DNA of 64,000 nt from Pomphorhynchus laevis (lineage: Eukaryota; Acanthocephala; Palaeacanthocephala; Echinorhynchida; Pomphorhynchidae). Numbering within the stretch: position 1 is the stretch's first letter; every line of letters starts with the position of its first letter. Below the pieces are notes generated by a model. That model worked only from the letters and a program-made list of their open reading frames with translations, made no database searches and had not been told where the DNA came from. The stretch lies in assembly GCA_012934845.2 (NCBI GenBank), contig WNNJ02001146.1, positions 1 through 64,000 on the forward strand, read 5' to 3'. A program made the translations under genes and the position numbers. This document shows, piece after piece, positions 32,741 to 44,055 of the stretch.

Positions 32741-35250
32741 CAAACATTATTGAGAAGATTCGATCACCTTGAAGAGCTTAATAGTTAGTCGTACATAATC
32801 AAGGAAAGAAACCGCGAATGGTTGTAAACTACTCGGGTACTATAAATAGATATGCTTTATTCGACGCATATCCACTCCCACGCATAGAACACATGATATC
32901 GCAAATAGCGACGTACTCCGTTTTTACAACTGTCGACTTATCCCAGGCATATTACAAAATTCCTCTGTTCAAGCACATCGGTCTTTTACTGCATTCGAAG
33001 GTGATGGAAATTTTTACCAGTATCGACAAATCCCTTTTGGATTGACAAATGCGGTGTCCGTATTCCAGCGAATAATGAACCAAATAACCACTGAAAGTAA
33101 TTTAGTCGGTGTTTTTACTTGGACGACATAATCATTTGGGGGCGAAACAACGTGGAACACGATGGCTGATCAAGTGAATCTAACATTAGCAGAAGAAAAA
33201 ACAAGATACAGACAAAATGAGTTAAATTTTTTTGGGTTATCGATTATCAAACGGCTCCATCAAACCAGATCCTGATTGTGTGAAACCTCTACTTGATTAT
33301 CCGTTACTATGAGATAAGAAAACCATGCAACGATTTTTAGGTCTTCTGGTGCGTTATTCCAAATGGATACCGTCGTTTTCATAAAATATGCGATTGCTAC
33401 TCGATTGTGAGTCATTTTCGCCTCCAAATAAAGTAATTGCTGAAATCCAAGCTCTTAAACATGAAATTTCACAAGCTACATTAGCCACGTGTGACCCTAA
33501 CCTTCTTCTGCAGTCGAAACAGACGCCTCGTATAACTCCATAGAAGCTGTCCTGAGCCAATCGACCAGGCCGATAGCTTTCTTTTTAGACATTCCCAAAA
33601 ACCGCTGCATCAATCTAGTGTGGAAAAGGAAACTCAAGCAATTGTCAATGCCATCCAATACAGGAAACATTACCTTCTCGGTAGATCTTTCAAATTAATA
33701 ACATACTAGAGGGCTGTAAGTTTAATGTTCGACAGTATTCACTCTAGTAGAATAAAAAACGACAAAGCAGCCAGATGGGGCGTAGATTTGGCATCTTATC
33801 AATACAAAATAGAGTACCGTACTGGAAAAGACAATAAAGACGTGGACGTGATGTTACGAATTGTATTTGCATGTTCTGTTCAAGGATATCGCTAGGAACT
33901 CAACCACATCCACGTTTCACCATGCCATCCAGGTATCACACGAATGCTACACTTTATAAGACTATATAGTATTCCTTACGATAAATCTGATGTCATGAAG
34001 GTCGCAAATCGATGTCGTGTTTATGCCGAAATTAAGCCTCGATTCTGTAAACCAATTATTGTCCACGTTATTAATGCTACTCAACCATTCGAGAGGCTAA
34101 ATATTGATTTCAAGGGTCCTCTTGATTCTGTCACGAAAAACCGATATTTGCTATGTGTCATTGATGAATATTCTTGGTTTCCTTTCGCCGTTCCGCGTAT
34201 AGACTGTTTTTCATTATCAGTAATATATGCCTTGCGCCAAATCTTCAGCATTTATAGATTTCCGTCTAGAATACATTCGGACCAGGGAACACGTTTTCAA
34301 TCTCGAGAATTTGGAGATTTTCTTTCATCTCAAGGTGTCGCATGCAGTAGAAACACGCCGTACAACCCGAGAGGAAATGGGCAGGCAGAACGGTTTATCG
34401 GAATAATTTGGAAGGCAGTCTAGTTAGGGACAAAGTCGAAAATCTTATTCTGTAAACAATAGGAAATGGTTTTACCTACAATATTAGCGTCTCTGCGATA
34501 TTTATTACGTACTAGCACGGAAGAGACGCCTCACAATCGTTTGCTTCGCTACTCAAGAAATTCTAAAAATTCACTTATTTTACCACAGTGGATCAAAAAC
34601 GAACGGGCCTTCTTACTTAAGGATGATCGAGCATTAAAATCTGGAAATTGTTTTCGTCACGTGGAACTATTGCAATCCAACGGACACTACATTGTTGTAC
34701 AAGACGAATATGGAAAAGAGTCGGCATTATCCGTTCGTAAGTTAGCGAGAATACCACAAACTGGCACAGTAACATGCGATGATACAGTTATAAGTTAAGA
34801 GTCTGAGTATGCGCCCAACTCACCATCTAGTTATCGAGACTATGAAACGTCACGAGTCGCGAAATTAGACAATCATGTCTCACACGAAGAATAGCCCGAA
34901 TACAATTCGATCAAACAAAGAACGGAATTGGAAGATAATAAGTTACTGGATGGAAGCAACGTATTCCCAACGAACATTCCAGTCGCAGATGAACGCGTAT
35001 GTCTAGCACGGATGTCAAGGCTCTTAAGCGAAAACAACGAAGAAGACAAAGACCCTCATATCTTAACGATAAAAAATGCTGACGGGAAGACTGTTATGAC
35101 ATTAAATGTATTTGATTGTTACATTATGTTTTGTGTTTCAGATATTATTGAATAAAAACCTGAACAGTTTAATCTACGACAAGTTGTTTTTACATTTTTT
35201 GTTTAAAATGTATAAAAACAGATAAAACATGTAATTAAAATTAAATTATA
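32740..35250 (+). mobile_element. Fossil Ty3/Gypsy element (G1), partial
   Basis: Same family as the element at 35532-41509 and in the same orientation. Recognisable parts in order: reverse transcriptase start (LDAYPLPRI-like, 32850-33160), RNase H (33500-33830), integrase (DFKGP, HSDQG and NGQAERF around the three catalytic acids, 33900-34430) and a C-terminal tail. The gag and protease region is absent. Clearly broken in many places; no terminal repeats assigned. Confidence 0.8.
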
Positions 35251-35531
35251 TAATTCGTTTAAAGTAATTTAGAAAAAACTAATCATGCACCAGATAAGAA
35301 AATACGTTGATAAATACACAAAACAACATCCGGTAAACACAACTTTTTTAAATTACGCCTGGTGCTCGTACTCTAGTAATGAATGGATACTCTCGAAACG
35401 CTGTTGCCCTGTTGTAGACTGACATTTTTGACTTCGTTTCACCGTTGCTGAAGTTTTAGGTTTGCAGTTATCAACCACACCTTGTATTCTTCTCATCAGC
35501 ATAAGTTCTGATGGAGATTCTTATAGATAAC

Positions 35532-38500
35532 TGACATATGTTAAGAACCCTAACTTATTATTATGTTTTGTAGATTGTTTAATAAAGCTTCCGTTAGTAC
35601 AATTTATTAAACAATTGTTAATGAACAAGATTTTCAACCGGAAGCTCTGGCAATACAGCCCAACGATGTGGACGGTCCGTTGCTCTGGGCGCACTGGAAA
35701 CGTCGCTTTTTGAAATATTTGACATCGATGACAGAGCTTCAAGCAAACGATCGATTTGAGGTGTTGGTTAATCATGTCAGTCCGATTGTCTATCGATATA
35801 TATCCGAATGTGAGTCGTTCGACGCAGCAATGAATCGATTGGAACAGCTATACGTAAAGCCCCGAAACGAGGTCTTCGCGCGACATAAATTAAGCACATG
35901 TAGACAGACAAATATGCAATCAATCGACCAATTCATTGATTCGATGGAAACCCTGAGTAAGGAATGCATCTTTAAAGCAGTCTCAGCACTTGAACATAAG
36001 AGTCTAATGATGCGCGATGCATTCGTGGCAGGTATTCAATCGTCTTTCATACAACAACGACTTCTAGAATGCAGTGATTTCAATCTTGATAACGCATATT
36101 TAAAAGCGAGAGCTCTGGAAATGGCTCAACTTCATTCCGCTAACTATTCTCAATGTCAGTCATTGGTAGATGTTCAGATTAACGCTGTCTATTCGGATGA
36201 TGAAGGTCGAGAACAGAATAACTCAACAAATGATCCTGCCGTTCTCGCTGCAACAACCAAGGTTTGTTTCTTGCGCGGGCGAGGGTGGCACGTTAGATCG
36301 ACATGTCTTGCGGGCAATAGCACATGTATTGGGTGCGATAAAGTTGGACATTTTTCTAAAGTATGTCGCTCGAAACCGAAACAGAAATCTCGTATCAACA
36401 TGATCGACACTCATCATAAAGATTCGCGTTTGACAACAGTGCTGCTCAAATTTATGGGTAAACATGGTCTTCATATAGCCGAACAAACCATCAAAGTAAA
36501 CGGTAGTCATGTGGTTGCACTTTACGACTCTGGCAGCTCCGAGAACTTTATCGACTTCAAGCTCGTAAATCGGCTCAAGCTGAATATCACACCATGTAGA
36601 GAAACGATGTCTATGGCGACGAAAGGCCAAACATCAACGGTTGTTTGCTGCTGCTCTGCTAACGTTCAACTTCCAAACGGCAAAAAAAATGACATACACC
36701 TGCTCTGTTTACCTGACCTTAGTTACGACGTCATACATGGTCATCCATTTATGTCGAATTACGAGTATGTTACAATGAACTTTAAGGGTACAAACGGTCC
36801 ATTGTATCTCAATGCCTTATCACGGATGAAGGTCGATCCACCTCGGTTGTTTGCGTCGTTGGTAACCAATTGTGAACATGTAGCCATCAGATCAAGATAA
36901 TAAATTTCCGGGCATATTCGATTTATTAAAACAGAAGTTAATCGGATGCTTAAAGAGTCGCTTGCACCGTGCCCCATGATTTGACATCCAATGCCTACTA
37001 TCAAAGCGTCAACTCCTCCATGCCTTTCGAGTCTATCACCGCTTTCTCAGACGTGATTTCCGCTAGATCACTCCGTCTTTCCGTGATTCCTATCTTGCTC
37101 TTCGCCGGTCTCATCTCAACCTACTACGTACCAAATGCAACTCATTCTGGTAGCATAAAATCATCACTTCATTTAACTCTAAGACTCTCTGGCATATTTT
37201 TAACTCAATCCTTGCTCGCTCCTCTTCGCCGTGCAACATCAATGCCAATGATTATTCGTCATTTCTCCAGACTAAAGTATCCACGTTGCTCTCTCACACC
37301 CCGGTCTCCATCCTATCCCACTCTGCCCAGTCTAATCTCATCATTCCGGAACTCTTTCATCTTCTCCCTGTCTCACCTACAGAAGTATCATCTGTCCTCA
37401 TGTCCTTGCCCAACAAAACCTCACCTGCCAATCCCCTGCCTACTCACATATTAAAATCTATATGCTCATCGATATCCCGGTTACTCACAACCTTGTTTAA
37501 CTCGTCCAGCCGCAGTCGTATCTTCCCTTCACACTGAAAATCCGCAATCGTTCGTCCCCTCCTTAAGAAACAATCGCTCGACCCCTCCCTTCCTTCTAGC
37601 TATCGCCCTATTTCACTACTCCCTACTCTTTCTAAGCTCTTAGAACGCCTCATCTTTATACAGATCAACGTTTATCTCTCTTCATCTAATCTGTACCCTC
37701 CTTTCCAATCGGCATTCCGCTCTAATTACTCCACAGAAATCGCATGCATAAAAATGTACAACGACTTACTCATTTCTCGTGACAAGGCTCTATATAGTGT
37801 TCTCATCTCCCTCGACCTTTCATCCGCATTCGACATTGTCGACCACTCCGTCCTCCTTTCTCGCCTTCGTTATGATTACGGCTTTTCTTCCTCCTCCGTA
37901 GCATGGTTTGCCTCATATCTATCCGACCGTTTTTTTTCGCGTCTGTTCTAATTCATCATCCTCCCCTCCCATCCCTATTTTTTGCAGGGTCCCACAAGGT
38001 TCAGTCCTAGGTCCCCTGCTTTTATCTCTTCTGCTTGGCGATCTATCTCCGTTTATCAAACCTTACTCCTTTAAGGTCATGCAATACGCCGATGACATTC
38101 TAAACTATGCTTATGCACCCGCACATCGCATACACGACATCGCCATTTCTGCCTCCAACTGTCTTACTTCTATCTACAAACGTCTCTCCAATCTCCATCT
38201 CGTTCTAAACCCCGAAAAGTCCAAAATAATGTGGATCCTCTCCCGTAAACCAAACATATCTCCTCCCACTGTATATTTTGCCTCATCGATCATCCCCATA
38301 GTCCACAATCTCACTTTCTTAGGCTTCCATTTCGATGATCACCTTTCCCTTAAACCCTTCGTCCGTGACAAGGTTCGCTCATCTAACTTAATTCTCCGTG
38401 ACATCCGCCGTATCCGCCCCTCATCGACTTCCGTTCTTGTATGTCTCTTCTTTCATCGCTTCTTTTCCCTAAAATCGATTACTGCCTTAGCCTTTTCGCC

Positions 38501-41500
38501 AATTCTCTAAAATCCATCATCCTACCCCTACAACGAATAATAAACACCGCCGTTCGAGTGCTCTTTCGTCTCCGTCGCTTCGACCACACATCCACATATT
38601 TTGCCCAACTCTCCTGGCCCACCATTCACATCCGCATCAAACTCCGCCTTCTTCTCGTTACCTTTCGTCTCATCGCTGTCGGATCCCCATCGTTCATCAA
38701 CCTTCCTTTCTTAGACGATACTCGCCCCACCTCGCTATCGCTTCGTTCCTGTCATACCTTCTTACTCCACGTTCCTAATTACTCCAACAACTTCGGTCTC
38801 CGATCTTTCCTCGTCGCCGCCTCACTCGCCTTGAATCAACTCCCTTTCGACGTCCGCCGCGCCCCCTCCTTTATCACATTCAAGCACCTCCTCCGTTCAC
38901 ACCTTTTCGACACCTGATTCACAGTCTTTTTTTTGCTGTGGTCATGTAAGCGTGCGCTGGCACGCATTTGTCACGTTAAAATAAATCCTTTTTTAAAGAG
39001 AATATTATAGAGCCCAATCGATCACCATGGAGGGCCCAAGTTCTTGTAGTGCAGAGTCCACGAGGGAACTTAGGCTGGTCGTGGATAATGCCTAGACTAT
39101 AAACAAATTCACACCTCTGGACGCCTACCCATTGCCTCGAATAGATACCATTGTACAGAAGGTCGCTGGTTATACAATGTTTAGTAAGTTCGATTTACAA
39201 TCAGCGTATCACCAATTTCCGATTCACCCTGATAAACTTATGTACACCGCGTTTGAAGCTGCAGGACGACTGAACCAGTTTTGTCGTGTTCTATTCGGAT
39301 TAACCAATTCCCCAGCAGTCTTTCAGAGAACAATTGACAGCTTCATTGCTAAACAGAACCTCAAGGATGTATTCACATATCTAGATGACGTGATAGTCTG
39401 CGCCCACTCAGCTGAAGATCATGATCGTAATCTGCGCGACTTCTAGAATGTTATTCGCAAATACGGTATGACCATCAATGCAGATAAATCCGAAATTCGG
39501 AAACAACAAATTAACCTGCTAGGTTATGTCATTACCTTCGGCGAGATATGACCAGACAATGATCGCATAAATGTCCTCGAAGATATGGAACCACCGTCTA
39601 CGTCAACTGAAAAGAAGCGGGTACTCGGGTTGTTTGCTCACTATTTAAGGTGGATTTGTTGTTTCTCTGAGAAAATTCGACCGCTTATAATATCCGATTC
39701 ATTTCCATTGTGTGACAACGCGTTACGGACATTCAATTATCTCAGACAATAAATTATGAAGGCAACAATGGCTAACATCGATGAACAAAAAATGTTTACG
39801 GTAGAGACAGATGCATCGGATTCATGTATCGCGGCAGTGTTGATACATGAAAACCGACCAGTTGCATTTTTCTCTAGAACCTTACACGATGGAGCTAAGC
39901 ATTACGCCGCTATAGAGAAGGAGGCTCTAGCTATTGTAGAGAGTATTAAACATTTGAGACACTACTTATTAGGTCGTCATTTTGAAATTATAACAGATCA
40001 ACAAAGCGTGGCGTTCGTTTACTCAAATAATCGAAGTCGCATAAAGAACGAAAAATTAATCCGATGAAGATTAGAATTGGCCCCGTCCAAATTTCACATT
40101 ACGTATCGTCGCGAAGATGATAACATTTTAGCAGACCGCAATGTCTAGAGTGCGTTGTGCGGCAATTAAAACGTCCATATTTCAGTTATGTTTAATTCAT
40201 GATACCCTTTGTCATCCTGGTATTACACGATTGACACACTTTGTCTGCTCACGCAACCTGCCATTCTCGACCGATGAAGTTAAGCGCGTAGTGGGGGACT
40301 GCGGTGTGTGTTGAAATTCGACCGTCATTCCATCGTCCTCCTGCCATTTCTCTGATTAAGGCTACACAACCATTTGAAAGAATATCAATCGATTTTAAGG
40401 GACCCATGCCATCAACTTCTAGAAATCGTTATTTGCTTGTAATGGTGGACGAATTCTTGCGGTTCCCATTTGGCTTCGCTTGTTCCGATATGTCGACCAA
40501 ATGGTGATAAAGTGTCTCAGTCAGATATTTGCACTATTCGGTACACCCTCGTTTGTACATTCCGATAGGGGAACCTCGTTCATGTCCCGCGAATTATCTG
40601 ATTATTTATGCAGAAACGGTGTTGCCTGTAGCAGAAGCACACCTTACAACCCCACTGGCAATGGTCAGGTGGAGAGATATAACGGAATTCTGTGGAGAAG
40701 CATCGAACTTGATCTTCAAACCCGTCGACTGCCCACTGAGCATTGGGAAAGTGCCCTTTTTACTGCGCTTCACCCAATTCGTTCTCTCCTATGTACTCAA
40801 ACAGGAGAAAATCATCACGAAAGGTTTCTGAGATTCCAACGCCGTTCCTATACTGGATGGAGTATTCCAACATGGCTACTTTCTTCAGGTTCCGTGCTAT
40901 TGAAGAAACAAAATCGCATGAGCAAGTACGATCCTTTAGTGATATGGTCGATCTCATTAATGCCAGTCCATATTACGCCCTCGTACGCTTAAGTGATGGA
41001 CGCGAATCGACAGTGTTGACTAAACAAATTGCTCAGTGTATCGAGGATCATGGACCATGTGATATGTTTCATGGTAGGGTTCATAACTATATGGACGCGT
41101 TTAATACGGATGAAGAGACATACACGAAAAGGAACGAAATCAACTAAGTACCAGTCCTGATCCGATCAACAAGGAATTCACTATATATACTCCAGACGAT
41201 CAACATACCGATGAGTTGGTCGAAGATCATCATGATACACGTGATCACCAGTTTAATTTGAATAAGAATGTCCAAGATATGACCGACCATAGGAATCCAG
41301 CGGAACATGATGGAGACGAACAACACGATGAGATATCAACCACATCTAGACAAACGGACTCGAATGTCGATGTTTTTCGCAGCAACTGAATACAACGACA
41401 AAGATCCAAGTATTTGGATGACTACGTAGTTGGGGAGAATGACATATGTTAAGAACACTAACTTATTATTATGTTTTGCCGATTGTTTAATAAAGCTCCC

Positions 41501-41509
41501 GTTAGTACA
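35532..41509 (+). mobile_element. Fossil Ty3/Gypsy element (G2) split by a LINE
   Basis: Parts in order: gag with a CCHC knuckle (CIGCDKVGHFSKVC), aspartic protease (ALYDSGSSENFID), both in 35640-36900; an inserted L2-A LINE (36958-38992); reverse transcriptase (39080-39560, YLDDV), RNase H (39770-40070) and integrase (40260-40830). Direct repeats of 70 bp at 35532-35601 and 41440-41509, TG...CA bounded, differ at about four sites and look like very short LTRs. Broken at several places after the LINE; the gag-protease part looks better kept. Moderate age. Confidence 0.82.
36958..38992 (+). mobile_element. L2-A LINE inside Gypsy G2
   Basis: 5' truncated copy flanked by an 8-bp target duplication TTAAAGAG (36950-36957 and 38993-39000). 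Frames at 36969-37454, 37286-37537, 37754-37951, 37908-38510 and 38441-38917 cover the linker, RT (GVPQGSVL-like RVPQGSVLGPLL; MQYADDILNYAYAP) and L2 tail (SHLFDT). At least four frameshifts. Terminal hairpin and GTCACGTTAAAATAAATCC present. Confidence 0.9.
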
Positions 41510-41599
41510 ATAACAAAAACTAATCATGCACTAAATAAGAAAATATGTTGACAAATACACAGAACGACGTCTGCTCGAAAAGTATTATCCAATTGCACT

Positions 41600-42770
41600 A
41601 GAGGTCTTCATTAAGACGGACTGGGGGATCAGCATCCTCCAGCATACACCAACGTGCCGCTTTCCGGCTGAACCACTTAGGGTCTCTTACACACCTGAAA
41701 GTCCATTCGAGGCGGAAAAGGGTAGGTAAACTTGAGATGAGGTGTTTGAGAAACCATATTCTTTTCTTAGGGGGACGCTCTCTGTAAAAGAAGACTGATC
41801 CCGAGATTGCCCTAGCACCACAGAGGCGTACCTAAGCGCCTACTCTCAATGGCACGTGCTGAGCCCGTTTCATAATCATCTAGCTATCTTCAGGACACTT
41901 TTAAATCAACTAAAGTCTGATCCGGCCGACCATTTAACCGTAATGGTAAACCCTAGGTATCTTACTCGATGTGTGAAGACTGAGACTGGTTGATTCTGCA
42001 AAATACAGTAGAGCGATGATATTGCTAATTTCTTTATTTTTCTTTTGTCGTAGGGGCGCCGTTAAACACAACCACCTGCAATTTTGGTTAGTTGAGAATA
42101 AGATTGGGTTTGTAACTGGTCTTTTAATCTTAAAAGGAAACGGATGATGTCCGATACTACATCTTTGCACCTGCGTCCAAAGAACAGAGTTGTTGTATCA
42201 TCAGCATATACCACTAGATGTTGATCGCGTTTAAATGTTTTAAAGAGTATAATAGAAGCAGTAAGATATAAGATTTGAGAAAAAGGGGAGCTCTGTGGCA
42301 CACCTGTAATAGGATTAAACTGACGCGCATCAGGATCGTCTTTATAGAAGAATCGCTTGGTTTACAGCAACATATCTACCCTGTTAGCAATCTTCGCAGG
42401 TAACCCGAGGGACCTGAGATAAGATATAACGAAGGTAATAGATATGCACTTAAATGCATCTGATGACTATTTTCTCCACAGAACTTAAACATTTCACCAA
42501 TTGTTGAATGTACCGAGCGACTTTTTACAAACACATGAAAGTCTAGAGGAATTAACTAATGCCTACATAGATGGTCGCGGATTATACGTCCAAGTACGTT
42601 GTCGTAGATGGAGATACAGGGTGTTTTGAATTGAATTGAGGCGCAGATCTTTAGGACTTGAAATCGATTTCTTCTGAGGAATAAACACTCTTCGGCTGAT
42701 GTTTATGCCAGCAACATCGCAGGGGAGTAGCATTGTTCGAACCTTAGTATTGTTCGAACCAACATCGCAG
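41600..42770 (-). mobile_element. LINE reverse transcriptase relic in a GC-richer segment
   Basis: 42060-42420 on the minus strand encodes SLGLPAKIANRVDMLL, then GVPQSSPFSQILYL (motif B, changed from QGSxLSP) and LVVYADDTTTLF (motif C): a Jockey/R1-like RT. 41600-42000 and 42440-42770 are of similar GC but unassigned. Confidence 0.5.
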
Positions 42771-42771
42771 G

Positions 42772-42796
42772 GGTGTCGCCACTAGGTGGCGACACC
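42772..42796. repeat. Perfect 11-bp hairpin
   Basis: GGTGTCGCCAC, loop TAG, GTGGCGACACC. It lies just before the PLE-A nuclease region, next to two GCATTGTTCGAACC-like words. Confidence 0.6.
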
Positions 42797-42799
42797 AAA

Positions 42800-43490
42800 A
42801 AAGCAACGTTGAAAATTATGACTTAAAAGTTACATGCACTTAACCAGATTGGAAAAATACGTAAGTACTAATGATTTGAATTTCAGATCTTTTAAATGTA
42901 ACAGAAACAATTGTATAGTTTGTGATGTTATAAATAATAATTGTATTGTAAGTAATACGACAAACAAATGTTTTTCATTAAATATTAATAATAATTGTAA
43001 CTGCAATACCGCAGGTGTAGTGTATCTAATACAATGTACATGTGGATTGCAATATATAGGAAAAACATATCAAATGCTAAAAGCTAGGTTTAGGCAACAC
43101 ATATATAATATACAGCATAATAGTCAACCTATATTTCATAAACATATGAGATAATATGACATGATATTAAAAACTGTAACTTATTTATTTGAGAATATAT
43201 TATCGAAGAAAACATCATTATTAAATCAAAAACTATTAGAAAGAGAATATTTTTGGATTAAAACGCTTAATTCAGTGTATCCATTAGGATTGAATAATGT
43301 GGTACAAGGAATTGACAGAAGTAGTATAGTACATAATAAACAACTATATTATAATAATCTGGTTAAACGCAAGCCAAGAAATCATGGCGATAAAACGAAT
43401 ACGAAAAATTGACTTGGAAATATTAAAAAAGATATCACACAAACAAATACATGTGCACCCCGTAAACGACCAAGATGTAAAACTTTATTT
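42800..43490 (+). mobile_element. PLE-A: GIY-YIG endonuclease region
   Basis: 42834-43154 encodes a Cys-rich lead (CNRNNCIVC) followed by a GIY-YIG domain: CNCNTAGVVYLIQCTCGLQY, then IGKTYQMLKARFRQHIYNI. 43161-43412 continues with LLEREYFWIKTLNSVYPLGL and GIDRSSIVHN. The nuclease would cut target DNA. It lies upstream of the RT, the reverse of classic Penelope order. Confidence 0.85.
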
Positions 43491-43498
43491 CATATATA

Positions 43499-44055
43499 TA
43501 ATAGTGGTGCACAAATGAGCTGAGTAAACAACGGTCCAGGATTTCTTGCGAAATATGGCATTTATACTAAATGGTGTTGCTTGATATACTGGACTTCGAT
43601 TCACGACTTATGGTGATTGAAAGTCGTCAATCGAAGTCTAGTTTATCAAGCAACACCATTTAGTATAAATGCCGTATTTCGTAAGAAATCCTGGACCGTT
43701 GTTTACTCAGCACATCTGTGCACTACTATTATACATGCCGTATCCATTAAGGATCCAACGAGTGCAACGACAATTCAGCAACAACCTCCGCCTAGTGTGT
43801 AAGGATGGTCCGCACATCGATTCGACCTGGTCAAGAGCGTAAGCCTCAGTCTATAAGGCAAAGTGTTGGAAACGCCTTTATTCACAATGTCACACAGTTA
43901 ACCGAAACGACCAGTGTGTACCTCATTCTACTGATGAGTGTTGCCGGGTACTCATCATTTCGATGCTGAAGTGGTCGTCTAAAAGTGACATGGTGATTGA
44001 AAGTCGTGAATCGAATTCCAGTCTATCAAGCAACACCATTTGGTATATAAATATA
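43499..44055. repeat. Fold-back (inverted repeat) insertion in PLE-A
   Basis: Arms 43499-43609 and 43620-43732 are inverted copies, about 110 bp each, with a 10-base loop (ATGGTGATTG). A partial third copy of the right arm lies at 43990-44045, again after ATGGTGATTG. The right arm holds a 61-codon frame (43617-43802), likely incidental. On both sides the sequence is PLE-A (GI(D/G)RSSI(V/I)HN is found before and after), so the flanks belong to two overlapping PLE-A copies. Confidence 0.8.
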
